Notes: a model not told the origin generated them from the sequence alone. Shown: positions 39,850 through 52,400, numbered from the stretch's first letter. The stretch is 55,000 nt of DNA from Chrysomallon squamiferum (GCA_012295275.1 CM022671.1:332501-387500); one strand, 5' to 3'. Translations and numbers: made by a program.

Positions 39850-41765
39850 CATACACACGAAACGGATTCTGACAGAATCAAATATCTTAATACATTCAGC
39901 TACCTAAATGTAATTGTAAACAATCCTGGGCTTTGTTTAAAAACTGATTATACAAACAAAAAAGTTATTTTTAAGCAAAATTTCCTCTAAACTTGTTTTT
40001 CTTTGTCCTTTTTCTCCTCAGAATGCAGTTTATTGGTAAATGATCCATGAAAAGACGTAATGATTACAGTAGCAAGAGTATGTTTTAACTAGCAGACGAC
40101 ACAGGAAACAATTTAAATATCTACGTTGGCTGTATTTATTAGCAACAATTGTTTGATGATGGTTTTGGGTTGTTGAGGGGTTTTGGGATTTTTTAGTGTT
40201 TTTTGTGGGCTTTTTTATGTTTTTGTTTGTTGTTTTGTTGTTGTTTTTTCTATTTTCGGGTGTTTTTTGTTGGTTTTTAATTATTTATATATATATATAT
40301 GTAAGCACACAGGCTCAGTTATTAACCAGATTTTAAATATATGTGTTATTATAAAACTAAACTGCTGTTACTCTTGGCAGAATACGAAAAGAACCATCAT
40401 TATATTATGTTTGCTCTTCAAGGTACCTTTGCAGTCTTTTTTTTATTTCTTTCGGTTAGGCTAATGCTGCTTGCTAAGTAAAACTATGATAGATCGAATC
40501 GTTAAACAAACACACCTAAGACTAACTATAATACAAATCTATATTACTGCGTAATGAAACTAATTAAAGAGAAGCTTTTGGTGCATACTATTAAATTTTC
40601 TTGCTAACAGCCAAATTTCGCGAAGTGGCATTAAATAAGTATGTCGTTTGAAGTGAGATAAAATTTCAATTTCGTGTCCTAATGAAAACCAAATTGGAGA
40701 ATCAGAAGACGTCGTTTGCACTTGCCTTTCGATATAGTTACTAATTAAATAATGAAGTGTGCAGACAGCTAAGTGTCTGTACTGCGTTTCCATGACAACG
40801 TTGCATTTGAAAATAATCAAGCATGCACGAACATAAATTGATCTGCTTAAAAAGTAGAATTAGGATATGAATGATGTATGTCGTTTTCTTTGTATATAAT
40901 AACAGTTCATTTTCGTTGCTACTTCATCATCATTATCATCATCATCATTCTCAACATTATTTATTTATTTATTTATTTAATGACTTAGTTATTTAATGGA
41001 TTAGACAAGGATTTTAAAAATATTTTTATTAATACATTTCCTAAATTTTATTTTTGTTTTTCTTCTTCTTGTTGATACTGTCATTATTGTTCCTGTTATT
41101 TATTATTTTGGGGAGGGGTATTTTGTTTTGTTGGTTTTTTGTTGTTTTCTTTGTTGTTATTTTTGTTCTTTGAGATTTTTGGGTGGGTTTGTTTTGTTTT
41201 TCGGGGGGTCTTGTTTTATGGTGGGTTTTTTTTCTTTTCTTAATTTTTTGTTTTTCTTTTGTTTCCTTTTCTTTTCTTAACCACTTATCTGAAGTACAGA
41301 CACTTTATCTTACCATCTCTGAATGTACTGATAAGTTTAGAAATTCTGAATATGAAAATTATTTTATCAATAATAGCATCTGCAGTAAATGTAGCAACAC
41401 CACATTGGCTGCAGAATCCTAACAGTGCCATAACTCTGAAGTGTCAGGCAAGATTCACGATTTAAAAATAAAGTTCAACATCAGCCTGGTAAAAATCTCA
41501 CAATTTCAAAGAAAACAAAATGTAGGCGTCTGCCAGGATCGCCCCCCTCTCTCTGAATATGAAGACGTTGCCAAGGTGTAAGAATATTTACTAAACAAAT
41601 TTTGACTGCTGAAAGATTATTACTGTCGCTGTATTCTTTGCTTTAGATTTTGTTTAGAGTTCATAAGGTAAGCAGTGTTTTCCGTTGTTACTTTAATATT
41701 TAAGTTTTAAGTGAAAAGAAGAAAAGAAAAATAAAAACAGAAAACTATTCAGCCACACTTTAAGG

Positions 41766-41847
<82 letters not shown>

Positions 41848-42539
41848 GACCACAAGACACACACACACACACACGCACACACAACTGTTTGAAATGCTTT
41901 CTTTATAAAAGCGCTAGTAATGCCAGAACCGTTGATTCGAGGCATCACGCCTGATTTATTATTATTTTTATTATTAAAAAAAATGTTTTACCTATTAGAT
42001 CCAGGAACATCAGACTGCGTGCATTAAACAGAAAGCAAATAGTCACAGTAAAATACAACGTAACAAGAATAATTTATTACCAGTTAATTGCATTAAGATT
42101 CATCATACTTGTTCTCCATGTAAGTTCCAATAATTTATGTTGTATTATGTGATTTTGTTATAAAAAATGTTCTAATACAATATAAATTTCTTCTTTTTCT
42201 TGACGCCTCTAATGGTATATGTTTAAAAATCAGACAATCCAAGTGTTCTAAAAAGAAATTCACAAAAATAAAAAGTGCATGAACGATTGTTTTGACAAAC
42301 CACAAAAAAAAAAAAAAAAAAAAAAAAAAATTAAAACATTTTTACTGAAATCTGTGATATATCAAAAGACACACTTTAATTTTTTTTAAATAACACCGAT
42401 AATATATATAAAAGGGGAAATATTCAAACTATAAAAAAAAAAAAGAATATAAAACAAACTGAAAGGAAAAAGTAAGAAAATGTGACGGATGAAAGACTGT
42501 ACACGGAAACACGTACTGTCACCACAGTATTTCGTTCAC
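38496..42539. other. Non-coding stretch between FBXW8 and the K2P exon
   Basis: No exon recognised. It holds (CA)n at 39802-39845, TGACGTCA sites at 38598, 39383 and 39643, T/G-rich tracts at 40160-40275 and 41080-41280, (GA)n at 41768-41847 followed by CA repeats, and poly-A at 42304-42330. The segment next to 42540 must contain the K2P 3' UTR. An open frame at 40560-40820 (minus) is of normal complexity but unrecognised. Confidence 0.55.
41768..41882. repeat. (GA)n-(CA)n compound microsatellite
   Basis: About 79 bases of perfect GA, a short spacer, then CA repeats. Ser-Leu open frames on the other strand are artefacts. Confidence 0.95.
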
Positions 42540-43148
42540 TCACACTGACGATTGAGGTTTATCGATAATTCCGATTTTTGTACCCAGCCATCTACACTTC
42601 GCCTTCACGTCCTCTTGGACGAGGTTGAAACACATGGCTATAAGAGAAAGACCAAACACAAGGTACAAGGCACACAACACAAGTTTTTCTTCCTGTGCCC
42701 AAGCATTCAAATCGGTGCCCGGCACTATATCTCCAAAACCTATAGTACTCAGAGGTAATAAAACAGAAATATGAACCAGTCAGATAATCCCATTTTTCCC
42801 ACAACGAAAACAACATGGCGCCGGCGAAGATGTATGCGGCGATTAAAAGCAAACACAACGACGTCGGCACCCGAATTACTTCTTTAGGTTTGTCGGCTTC
42901 TTCCTCTTCCGACGTCAACACCTGACCACCGAGTCCTTTCTCGATGTCAGGAATACGACGTCTACGACTGGGACCAAACAGTTTACAGCATACACCACAA
43001 CATACCTTTCCATAAAGTAACCGAAAGCCCGTTGCCATGACATCACCTATATTAGTTAAGCACAAGAGCGTCAATGGAATTCCGAGAACTGCGTAGGCTA
43101 TGGTTACAATCCTCCCTTGGTCCGTCTTTGGGGCCACGTGTCCGTAAC
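42540..43148 (-). CDS. Two-pore-domain (K2P/TWIK-type) potassium channel, last coding exon, with one-base frameshift
   Basis: Seen: a minus-strand exon opens after an AG acceptor (intron ends just above 43148) in the middle of the first pore filter ([10 protein letters not shown]). It continues through M2 ([20 protein letters not shown]), a Cys- and Arg-rich cytoplasmic loop with RRRRIPD and an acidic SEEEEAD stretch, M3 ([19 protein letters not shown]), then [15 protein letters not shown]. There the frame breaks: one extra base near 42753. The next frame resumes at once with [14 protein letters not shown] (second filter GFG), M4 ([18 protein letters not shown]) and [17 protein letters not shown], ending QSSV and a TGA at 42540-42542. 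QSSV fits a class I PDZ ligand (inference). Known: K2P subunits dimerise to form leak K+ channels; the second GFG filter is typical. The intron splitting the first filter codon is a placement I associate with invertebrate TWK genes. N-terminal exons (M1 and the first pore helix) were not found and probably lie further right or beyond the window. The exon is either functional with a sequencing or assembly error, or a young pseudogene. Confidence 0.88.
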
Positions 43149-44690
43149 CTGCGATAAAAAAAAAAAAAACAATTAAATTATATGACTGAGATTACAGCAA
43201 ATATTAGTGTTCAGTAAACAGAGAAAATCAACTTCAGAATTCAAGCTAAATGATATGTTTGAAAAAATAATTGTACTGAAGAAGATCTTTAAAGAATATT
43301 CTGGTTAAAGTAGGCCTGTATCGGAAAAAATAAATTAAAAAAATAATAGGCCAAACGTGTCGCCTACTTCACTGGTCACAAAATACAGTATCAGTTTGTT
43401 TATGATGATGGTGATAATAATGCTGTCACGTTGCTTTTATTTAAAATATAATGTTAGTAAATGATATTTGGTTGCAACTGCACAGAAATATTGATTACTG
43501 TAGGTCACATTTACACATTATTAAAACTACAGTGACATTAACTGCTTTCCAATAGCATGGTCTGCATATTTTCCAAGTCTTTACTCGCTAATTCTAGACA
43601 CTTTCATTACATATTCAAACACATGTCTGTTTGTTTGTTGTTGTTAGGTGTTTTTTGTTGTTATTTTTTTTTTTTTTTTTGTGGTTGTTGTTTTGTTTGT
43701 TGTTGTTTTTTTTTTTTTTTTTTTTTGTGTTTTTTTTTATTTGATGTTGTTTTTTGTTGGGTTTTTTTTTTTTTTTTTTTCTGTATTAATTTAGATTCAG
43801 CTTGTAACCAGTCTTCATTCTTTAATCCAAGATATTGTAAAAAAAAAAAAAAATTAAGATATTCTCGTCTGAGACAAAAAAATAAAACTGTATATCTGCA
43901 TTCATTTTCTCCCAAACAGTAACTTCTGTGATTATTAAATTTTACGGTATGTAAGTGGAATTTCGATTATAGCTAGATAAAAGCCATAAAGTTTCAGTCA
44001 GTCAAGTCAACATTTTTAATCGTGCTTACATCCACTGAAGTTTCACTCACATCTATCTTGGGCAGACAACGCAGGTGTCTGTTTTGTCTGAACGTGTTAG
44101 TGTGAATGTCAGCAGGGAAACAAGGTTTAGTGGAGTATCGACATCTAGCATATTCCTGTAACTGCCGGTTCTGAGATTCGAGCCACATATCTACCATCCA
44201 AATGGCAGATGGGAAAGCAACTTTGCTGACGAGGCTAGAGATTCGAGTTTAAATCACAACGTGCTTTATTTTATTACCAATACACGTGTTACACAACACA
44301 AAACGTTTGTTGAAGCGTTTTATGCAGTTTAACACATTAAAGACGTCTGTTAAAGCTAGTATCAGTAAAATCTGCATTGTTTAACAGTGTTTGGATCAGT
44401 GAACAGTTATGTGAAAACAGCGTTAAAAATTACCTTGCCTAGTTTAGCTAGCTCATTATCCCGTGAAAGAAAGATTAAAGCCTTCATACTTAATTTAATT
44501 CATAAATAACCCTGTTAAAGAGAAACTGAAACCAGAATAACGACCGAAGTCTGTGTCTAATTTAATTTATTAATCATTCCAGGAAAGATGTAGCATTAAA
44601 ATTATGATATGAAAAGTAATTAAATCACAGGTGTTGTTAGATTGTCAGGCAAGTCATGTGTTAAAAGTTATAAATCAAAATCAAGATTTT
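43149..44690. other. K2P upstream intron or flank, no exon recognised
   Basis: On the minus strand this lies immediately upstream of the K2P exon. T/G-rich low-complexity sequence fills 43635-43782. I found no sequence encoding the expected M1 or first-pore TxxTTIG. A minus open frame at 43994-44197 is unrecognised and includes a GTGAGT donor-like motif, but no family match. Confidence 0.5.
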
Positions 44691-45430
44691 GTCGAGTCAG
44701 ACATTATGTCATAAGTGCAAACATTAATTAATATGACGTAATATTGAATTAAGTATGCATTATATTTATAAAGTCATATCAAATATTATGCTGTAAATTC
44801 CATAATTTTATCGTAAATACAAATCAAGTATATTTCTTAAATTCAAGTCAAATATTATCGTAAATTGAAGTCAAGTATTATATAGTAAATTTCAGTCCAA
44901 TATTATATCATGAATTTTCGTACAGTATAATATAGTGTTGCCTCGTTAGCTGAACTCAAATATGATAAATTCAAGTCAACTTTTCGATCGTTTAATAAAA
45001 TCAGATATTATACTGTAAAATCATGTCAAGTAATTATCGAAAGTATTACGTCATAAAATAAAGACGTAAATTTCATAAATTCTAGACAAATATTATATTA
45101 TAAACTGAAGCCAAATATTAGGTTGTAAAATGAAAACAAATATTAGGTACAGTGTTGTAAATTCCTGTCACGCATTGTAACGTAAAAAAAAGCCAAGTCT
45201 CATGTCGTAAATTGAAGTCAAGCATAATGTGTAATATTATGTTGTACATTAATGTCAAATATTGCATCATAAATTGTGTCAAGAATTTTGTTGTAAAATA
45301 AAGAACTGTGTGGTAATTTTAAGACGAATATTATACTACAAATAAAAATCAAGGGTTATTTTGTAAATTCAAGACATGTATTATGTCCTATTCCAATTTC
45401 TATTACTTATAAAACCACTATTATAACTTA
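44690..45430. repeat. Strongly decayed ~25-bp minisatellite
   Basis: Phrases of the type GTAAATTGAAGTCAAATATT-AT follow each other for about 700 bases with irregular spacing of about 22-30. Recurring cores are GTAAATT, AAGTCAA and ATATTAT. Copies differ at many positions and there are small insertions (for example 44936-44960). It reads as one ancient tandem array. Confidence 0.65.
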
Positions 45431-46303
45431 AGTCTAAGTAAAAAAGTCGTCATTAAGTTGAAGAATCGTATTACAACTCACATGATCCTCAGTACAAAAT
45501 ATAGGTAGTTGCCTAAAGTGTCTGAGATGCATCACTGAGGAATTTTTACTAATTTTTACGCTGACATCTTGTGATTAAAGTATGTTTACTTTGTAGTAAA
45601 CAAATTAGACGGCCATTATGAATATGGACCCAGAAGTCCAATAGAGAAATTGCCTGATGAGCCAGACAGCTGGAGAAACTAAGAACTACAAGTAAGTGCA
45701 GGGAAACTACAAATTGCTCTTTAGTAAGCACGTGAAATGTATTTTCTCTCAAAAAAACCAACACAAACAAACAAAAAAAACAAGCAAAAAAAAATATATT
45801 TTTTAAACATCGTAACTAACAGTTTGGAAAGGTATCAGAATAATGTCATTAAAATCATATATTGTACATTTTTTAATAATGATTAATGACAGACTGTAAT
45901 GTAAGAATGATGATGATGATGACTGCATAACGGTTCTGACAGCGATGATTGCGATGATGACGGTTATGGGATTACAGTGACCACAATTTCAGTGATGCTG
46001 ATGATGTTCTGTTGCTTAAACGTTTTCCTGAATAGATAATTTAATATCGCTGTTCACGGAATCAGGTGATACGGACGCTGTATATCGCTGTAAGTTTAAT
46101 ACATCAAAAACAGTGAACGTTTCGAACGTTGATATTAATTACAATATAGTTTTAGTTTCATTTCTTATTATTTTAAGCCTTCTAATTAAGTTGTATTATT
46201 CTACGTTTTAATCACTACATCAGAATGAAATGCGTCTCACTTTGTGTTCGGGAAGGTGCACGTATATATTTATTTTCCTGTTAACTGTAAACAGTTGTAC
46301 ATG
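45431..46303. other. Non-coding stretch, nothing recognised
   Basis: Ordinary AT-rich sequence with a small GAT run near 45909-45922 and an A-rich tract near 45760-45800. No gene or RNA recognised. Confidence 0.6.
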
Positions 46304-46326
46304 ACACACACACACACACACACACA

Positions 46327-46408
<82 letters not shown>
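46304..46408. repeat. (CA)n-(CT)n compound microsatellite
   Basis: About 25 bases of CA followed directly by about 80 bases of perfect CT. Confidence 0.96.
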
Positions 46409-46412
<4 letters not shown>

Positions 46413-46504
46413 AAATATAACATACAAACAACTTTTTGAATTATATTTATTCCAGTATCATTTAATTTTGACTGATAACCAAAGCGTTGATGCGGTTTCC
46501 TGTC

Positions 46505-46655
46505 CACATCAGAGGAGCCGCGGTTAAGCTATAGGACTAACGAATCTTAGCATCTCGATCCCAGATCCCTTCAGATATTTGTTAAGCCCATTTTTTACCA
46601 CAATACTCTCTAAAACACGTACTTCGCCCTGGACATGCATGAACCTTTACAGGAC
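46505..46655 (+). mobile_element. Possible decayed tRNA-derived SINE
   Basis: GAGCCGCGGTTAAGCTATAG, GACTAACGAATC and ATCTCGATCCCAG resemble a tRNA-like SINE head (A- and B-box-like spacing). Further on, CGCCCTGGACATGCATGAAC and CTTTACAGG resemble the body of a SINE I recall from molluscs (CCAGGACAGCGTGCTTGAAC). Too diverged to be a functional tRNA. Confidence 0.4.
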
Positions 46656-47271
46656 GTTTCGAAACGGTTGACTGACTCATCTCCTGATTTTAATTACGAA
46701 GACACGGAGCATTAAATCTCAAAACATGCCATAAACAATTTTGTTTTGAAACAGTAGCCAAAGACATCTTTTTATTTGTTTTTCTTACAAATTACTGCCT
46801 CTGATCTGGTTAAACATAAATTACTTACATAAACAGATTTTTTTGTTGTGGTTGTTTTGTTTCTCTTGTACCTTACATTTTGTACGTGTCATTTTATAAA
46901 GTGTTGTTTGCGACACTGTTAACTCTGCATATAGCAACATGGCGCACTGCCAATCCGTATTTCAAACCGTCCATGAAAAAGTATGCTGATTGCGCATGCC
47001 TCCACCGGCACGCACGGAATATTGGTAAGTGCGGAAATAATAGCAAGCAGCTGCAAAGGATGAAAACACAGCCCACACGGCGAAGGTGTAAATTCCAGTG
47101 TGTCAAGTGAAATTGTTTTAAACCACAAAAAGAGTCGTGTTTTAGTGCATATTTCATTAACAACTCTTTTCAACACTGACACATTTGTGACAAGAATTAT
47201 TATTAAAACAGTTTTATACGTCATACTGTTATCCTGTCATTATAATTAATAAATTTGTAACACTTTATTAA

Positions 47272-47273
<2 letters not shown>

Positions 47274-47328
<55 letters not shown>
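47274..47328. repeat. (TTA)n microsatellite
   Basis: About 18 uninterrupted TTA triplets. A separate (TA)n run of about 40 bases follows at 47459-47500. Confidence 0.95.
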
Positions 47329-47329
<1 letters not shown>

Positions 47330-47453
47330 GTTACTAAATTTTATTTATACATAATTTTAAATTATTTTGTTTGTTCATATTATGTTTTTTTTAAATGTAT
47401 CATGTTTTTCTCTTTTTTTTTGATTTTTTTATTGCATTATTCCGGTATGTCTT

Positions 47454-47502
<49 letters not shown>

Positions 47503-48063
47503 GCCTCATGCCACATAACAAGAAATAATTTACTACTTTCAGTTCTCGAAAGAATGATGAAAAAATAAAATTGCGATTCTTGTTTTTGCAGAGAAAAAAA
47601 GACGATTAAATGGAAATACAGATAAAATAAATGTTTAAAAAATAATAACGATAAAATAAAACAATAAAACTCCCACTAAAACAATTATTGCTTAAGTTAC
47701 AAGGATGAAAATAACACGAACAAGCACAAAAGAAGAAAAAAAGAAACAAACCAACAATAGGAATTTCGCCTAATAAATTGTTATAGTCGGCCATATTTAT
47801 CTGTCAGGTTTGCGTACGTAACGAAATTCCTTTATTGCGGTGCGTTACTCGGTTTCCCTTCCGTTCTGTTATTTTTGCTAAAGTAGCAATTATACCGATT
47901 ATTGAAACTAACTCGCCAACGAATGGGAGAGATTATCTCGACGAAAAACAGTACATCTCATGTATCAATAGGTGCCACGATAGATTTCTCGTAATTTGTT
48001 CCTCATGGAAGTGTTGTATTTCTAGTTCTTCCACCGGAAGGGCATAACGTGCGCGATGTAAAA

Positions 48064-48077
48064 ACAGCACGTGCTGT
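48064..48077. promoter_or_regulatory. Perfect palindrome centred on an E-box (CACGTG)
   Basis: ACAGCACGTGCTGT is its own reverse complement. CACGTG is the canonical bHLH-type E-box. It sits in a CpG-richer patch, so it is a plausible but untested binding site. Confidence 0.4.
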
Positions 48078-48805
48078 CAGGAGCGAACGAGTGCACACAC
48101 ACTGAATTAGTCGCTGTCAGTTTATTCAGAAGATGTCGCCAATTAAAGGGGTGAAGCTGCATTTGTTCTGAAGATTATCAGTTAAAGGGCAAAAGTTTGC
48201 ATTTCGACGTAAAAGAAATTTAGATAAAAATGAAAATAACTAGAAAAATGAAAGGGAAATTTATATACGATTGAATTATAAGATATTTATTTAAAGCTGA
48301 TAAAAAAACAACAAAAAAACAAAACGATAATTTGAAAAGAAAGAAAGAAAAAGAAAATCATAAATGTGTTATAAAATAATTTTCTTCACTGACATTTTTT
48401 TTTCTTTTCTTTTCTTTTCTTATCGAATTTAAAGAATTTAAATAGTAAACAGTAGCACATTTTCCAAAAGAAAATCAGAGTTCAAAAGAAAAATAACTTC
48501 TTTATCACACACACACACCCACAAACACACAGGCATCCACACAGATATGTATCACCAAATTAATATACAAGACACGTTTATTTATTTCTCGCGTTATGTG
48601 GTGTCAGTATTTTTTGTATACCATATGAAGATGATTAAGTAAGTAATACACGTGGTTTTATCAGAAATTCTGCTCGAAGTTCGCTGTTGGGTTCATTATT
48701 GTCACGAAACTCTATAAACACGTCTGGCGGAATCATTCTGCCTAATTAGTGATTCTGTCAGTCTGTGAAGAGTTTTTCTTTTGCCAAATTTATTTTCGTA
48801 TGTCA

Positions 48806-48839
<34 letters not shown>

Positions 48840-48982
48840 CTTTCCTTTTATTTATTTTCTTCTTTTCTTTTCTTTTCTTTTCCTTTTTCTTTCTTTTTAA
48901 TATATTATTTCACATCTGTTGTACGCCATAAAGCCGCCATTTAGTACTAAACAGCAACAAAGCAGACAACGCACACGCGACA

Positions 48983-49009
48983 CGTGATCACGGGTGATAC
49001 GTGATCACG
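48983..49009. promoter_or_regulatory. Two copies of the palindrome CGTGATCACG, 17 bp apart
   Basis: CGTGATCACG (self-complementary) occurs at 48983-48992 and 49000-49009 within a 17-bp direct duplication. It lies in a CpG-richer patch (48960-49042) directly before the 43-bp minisatellite. The first copy extends to CACGTG. Confidence 0.5.
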
Positions 49010-49042
49010 GGTGACAGTTCGACACGTTTGGCGACGCGCCAG

Positions 49043-49480
49043 GTAAATTGACTATTATTCTTCAGTGTAAATTATTTTACTGTGGGTAAATTGACTATTA
49101 TTCTTTAGTGTAAATTATTTTACTGTGGGTAAATTGACTATTATTCTTCAGTGTAAATTATTTTACTGTAGGTAAATTGACTATTATTCTTTAGTGTATT
49201 GTAGGTAAATTGACTATTATTCTTCAGTGTAAATTATTTTACTGTAGGTAAATTGACTATTATTCTTTAGTGTAAATTATTTTACTGTGGGTAAAATGAC
49301 TATTATTCTTCAGTGTAAATTATTTTACTGTGGGTAAAATGACTATTATTCTTTAGTGTAAATTATTTTACTGTGGGTAAAATGACTATTATTCTTTAGT
49401 GTAAATTATTTTACTGTAGGTAAAATGACTTTTAATCTTAAGTGTAAATTATTTTACTGTAGGTAAATTCATTTCCGTGT
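49043..49480. repeat. 43-bp minisatellite, about 10 copies
   Basis: Units begin GTAAATTGACTATTATTCTT and end GTAAATTATTTTACTGTGG. Starts are at 49043, 49086, 49129, 49172, 49205 (after a 10-base deletion), 49248, 49291, 49334, 49377, 49420 and a partial at 49463. Within the unit GTAAA...TTTAC forms a short dyad. Copies 1-8 alternate CTTCAG and CTTTAG, which indicates dimeric (86-bp) amplification. Confidence 0.97.
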
Positions 49481-52400
49481 ATTATAAAAATAATTCGATT
49501 AGTCCAAAGTTTATAGACTTGAGATAATTAACTCTTAGATCTTTTCTTCTTCTTCTCTTTTTACGACGTCAACAAGTCTTCCTCAACGTTCTGACGACAC
49601 AACGATTAACAGCCTCCCAGCGCGAGCAGACTCGAGTGAAAGCAGATGTTTTTTTACTACCTGCTTAATCTGCTGTCACTAATAGTTATTTTTCTCCTAG
49701 ACGCAGCGCCGAGGAATGCCGAAGCGATGTCTTATCAAAGTGGTTAAAAAATACACGAGTTAACTGTGTCTCTGAAAGAACTAGCTGTCAAACGACGAGA
49801 ATACGAGAATGTTCTCTTTAAGCAGTACATTCATTTGATTAATCTCTGCTTGTTCGCTGTCTGACGTGTGCTAATTGTGACGTATACTCTTAAGCGAGAG
49901 AGAGAGAAGAAGAAGAAGAAGCAGAAGAAAGAAAGAAAGAAAAAAAGAAAGAAAAGAAGAAGAAGAATCCCATACATAAAAAATATATCGCCTTTTCCTT
50001 TTTGATATAAAAGTTTCCATTTCTTTGAAAAAAATTAGTGGAGGTATTTTGATAAATCTTTTTTAACTGTTGCCAAATGTCTGTTGCAAATCTTAGAAAA
50101 TAGTGATTTAAAACGTTGGTAATTGTAAAGCTTTGAAGATGAAGAAAATTTGTGTTGATTATCTTTTATTACATTTCCTGATAAGACGGTTAGCTTTGTA
50201 AATTTATCTAATTCCGTTTAAAAATATATTTTTTATTCAAGATGCCATGTAATGATAAATTTCAAAGGATTAGCTCCATTAATCTTTATGTGTTTCGTTT
50301 TGTTCATTTCTGTCCGCTGCCTTTCTGTCTCGCTCTCAATCACAGAAATAATTTTTGTTTCATCTTTTTCATTCACGTCTCTGTATCTCGCATCCCACTC
50401 CCGAAGATTTCAATCTGTACCCTTTCTCAGCAATGCTTAAGTATGATCAGTGTTCTTCCAGTACCGAAGTAACACGTTAGATTTGCTAGGATCTATTTTG
50501 TTTATTGTCTTTATCATGATCTAGCTAAATATTTCGGCCTGCGTTCTCGCTTGGTTTGAAACCTGTTCAGTTCTCTTGCTAAGCGGGTGAGAGAAGCTGA
50601 GTTTGTTGTTTTATAACACTGCAGTAAGCTAAGTATGATAAATTACTCAAACATTTCATTCCAGAATAAACGCGTTCAATGACCTTGATTGAAGATGGTC
50701 TGACATCGGCTTTTATTCTTTATCTCCTTTCCTATTCATTAGTGTGTAGATTTACGTGAATATGCATGCATAAATGTACCACACACATACACATAAACAT
50801 GGCATGGTATGATTTAACTTGGCATGGGACGATATGGTACGGTATATAATATAGTGGAATATATTTTAGCATAATATGTAATAGCATAGTATATATAGTA
50901 CAGTGGACTGTCGTTTGTATAGTGTAGTTTATTGTAGTGTAGTATAGTCTAGTGTAATATAGCATACTATAGTATAGTTCAGTGCAGTATAGTATAGTAC
51001 AGTATAGTATAGCATAGTGTAGAAGAGGATGGGATGCCACTGCACAGTAAAGTGCAGTACAGTACAGTATACTATTGTATAGTGTAGAATAGCATAAGAA
51101 CAGGAGACTACTTATAAGGATAAAATGATACAGTACTTTATAATATGGTATAGCACAGTCTAGAAATAAGAAAGGATGGGATAGCATTGCTTAGTACAGT
51201 AGAGTTTAATTTATTGCTTTAAATCTTTCATCTCATAAGCATTCATGTGACCTAAAGTTAAAACAAATGGTACATAAACAGGCCGTTAAATGCAAAAATT
51301 AAATTGAGTATTATCAAAATTACTTCTGACAACTAAAACGTCGATACCAATGTATTATAAAAATTCATTTCAAAATAATTATCTCCAAAACTTAAAGAAT
51401 ACATTAATATTTTGTGTTGGTTTATTTAAACATTAAGAATATTTCTTCTTCATAAATCGTTGGTTTTGTTTTAATGACATCACTGATCAGTTACTATTAA
51501 CAGTGTCTGTTGTTGTTTTGGAAGAATTGCAATACACAGACAGGAAGGCTCATACCACGTCATCCACAGGAGTCTGGCAGGAACTGGAAATACAAGTGGA
51601 CCGAGGTTGTACAATGTGATGAGTGAGTCTGTAACCACTAAAACTTCTGCCTCAAATAAATAAATAAAAATAACATGGAAAATAAACATACCGAAGAAAG
51701 CACAGGCAGAACTAAACAACTAAAAACCAAAATATATTACCAGGAATAAGAAAAGTGAACTCTGTTTTCGTGGACTAACGTAAGAATGCGAGAGCTGTCT
51801 GCTATGTCGAGTTTTTGGTCTTTAGCCTCATTTGATGTGGCTGTAATGTAAATTTCTGGCTCTGGTTTCCTGCTTTGGCTCTGAGCTGTCCCATTCCATA
51901 GCTGTTAGTAACAAATAAACTCGTTGTTTTCTTCTTATGATGCCAATGTTTCGACAAATGATAACTGATGAAAATATATGCAGTGACCTTCGCTAGCCAC
52001 ATCTTTCAGCAACTGCTGTAAAAAGTATGATTCAGATCTCGGTTATTCGGAATATTTTTTTCAAGAAATTCTTCATGCTGATTGTATCTTTGAAGTAGAA
52101 ATTATCGATCTTTGAATCTTACAAAGGATGTAAAATTATGCCTTTTGCAGAAGGGTAAGGTATTTTGAAAAAAAGATGAGACGAAAAAAACCAACACGTA
52201 ATATATACAAGAATATAGTGCTATTTTAAAACTGCATTAGCGTGTATACCTACTGGTGTATAAAATACTATTTACATGTTTGACCACTTCCATTAATGAG
52301 ATCATGGCACGAAACAAAAAACGACGAATAACAGAATGAAAATTTCAGCTTCTGCAAAAACTGATTATCATGACTTTTTCAACACATCAGCAACTGCACA

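Larger units (their letters stand above)
46656..48748. other. Mixed non-coding stretch with CpG-richer patches
   Basis: Patches at about 46920-47110 and 47800-48120 are less AT-rich and contain more CpG than the surroundings, with ordinary-complexity short frames in both strands. None resembles a known protein. A perfect 14-base palindrome around CACGTG lies at 48064-48077. First-exon or promoter function is possible but unsupported. Confidence 0.4.

Noticed and set aside
42740-42770. An intron instead of a frameshift in the K2P exon
   Set aside because: A TTTCTGTTTTATTACCTCTGAG stretch resembles an acceptor, but the codons it would remove (YFCFIT) are exactly the conserved residues before the filter, and no donor restores the protein. 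A one-base insertion explains everything.
43994-44197. Minus-strand frame upstream of the K2P exon as its missing N-terminal exon
   Set aside because: No transmembrane segment, no pore helix and no TxxTTIG sequence, so it does not fit the expected K2P N terminus.
46880-47224. Overlapping frames on both strands with a GTAAGT donor-like site at about 47023
   Set aside because: No recognisable protein and in-frame stops soon after the best ATG (46950); one donor motif alone is not enough.
47835-48047. 70-codon plus-strand frame in a CpG-richer patch, and a short opposite-strand frame
   Set aside because: Neither translation matches a known family and neither has convincing splice signals; kept only as part of a described stretch.
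49043-49480. CRISPR-like repeat array
   Set aside because: The units are contiguous with no unique spacers, and the window is eukaryotic.
50732-51187. 151-codon minus-strand frame, the longest in the right half
   Set aside because: Composition (Tyr/Leu/Cys/Ile repeats) follows directly from the degenerate TAGTA/CAGTA array; no protein-like segments.
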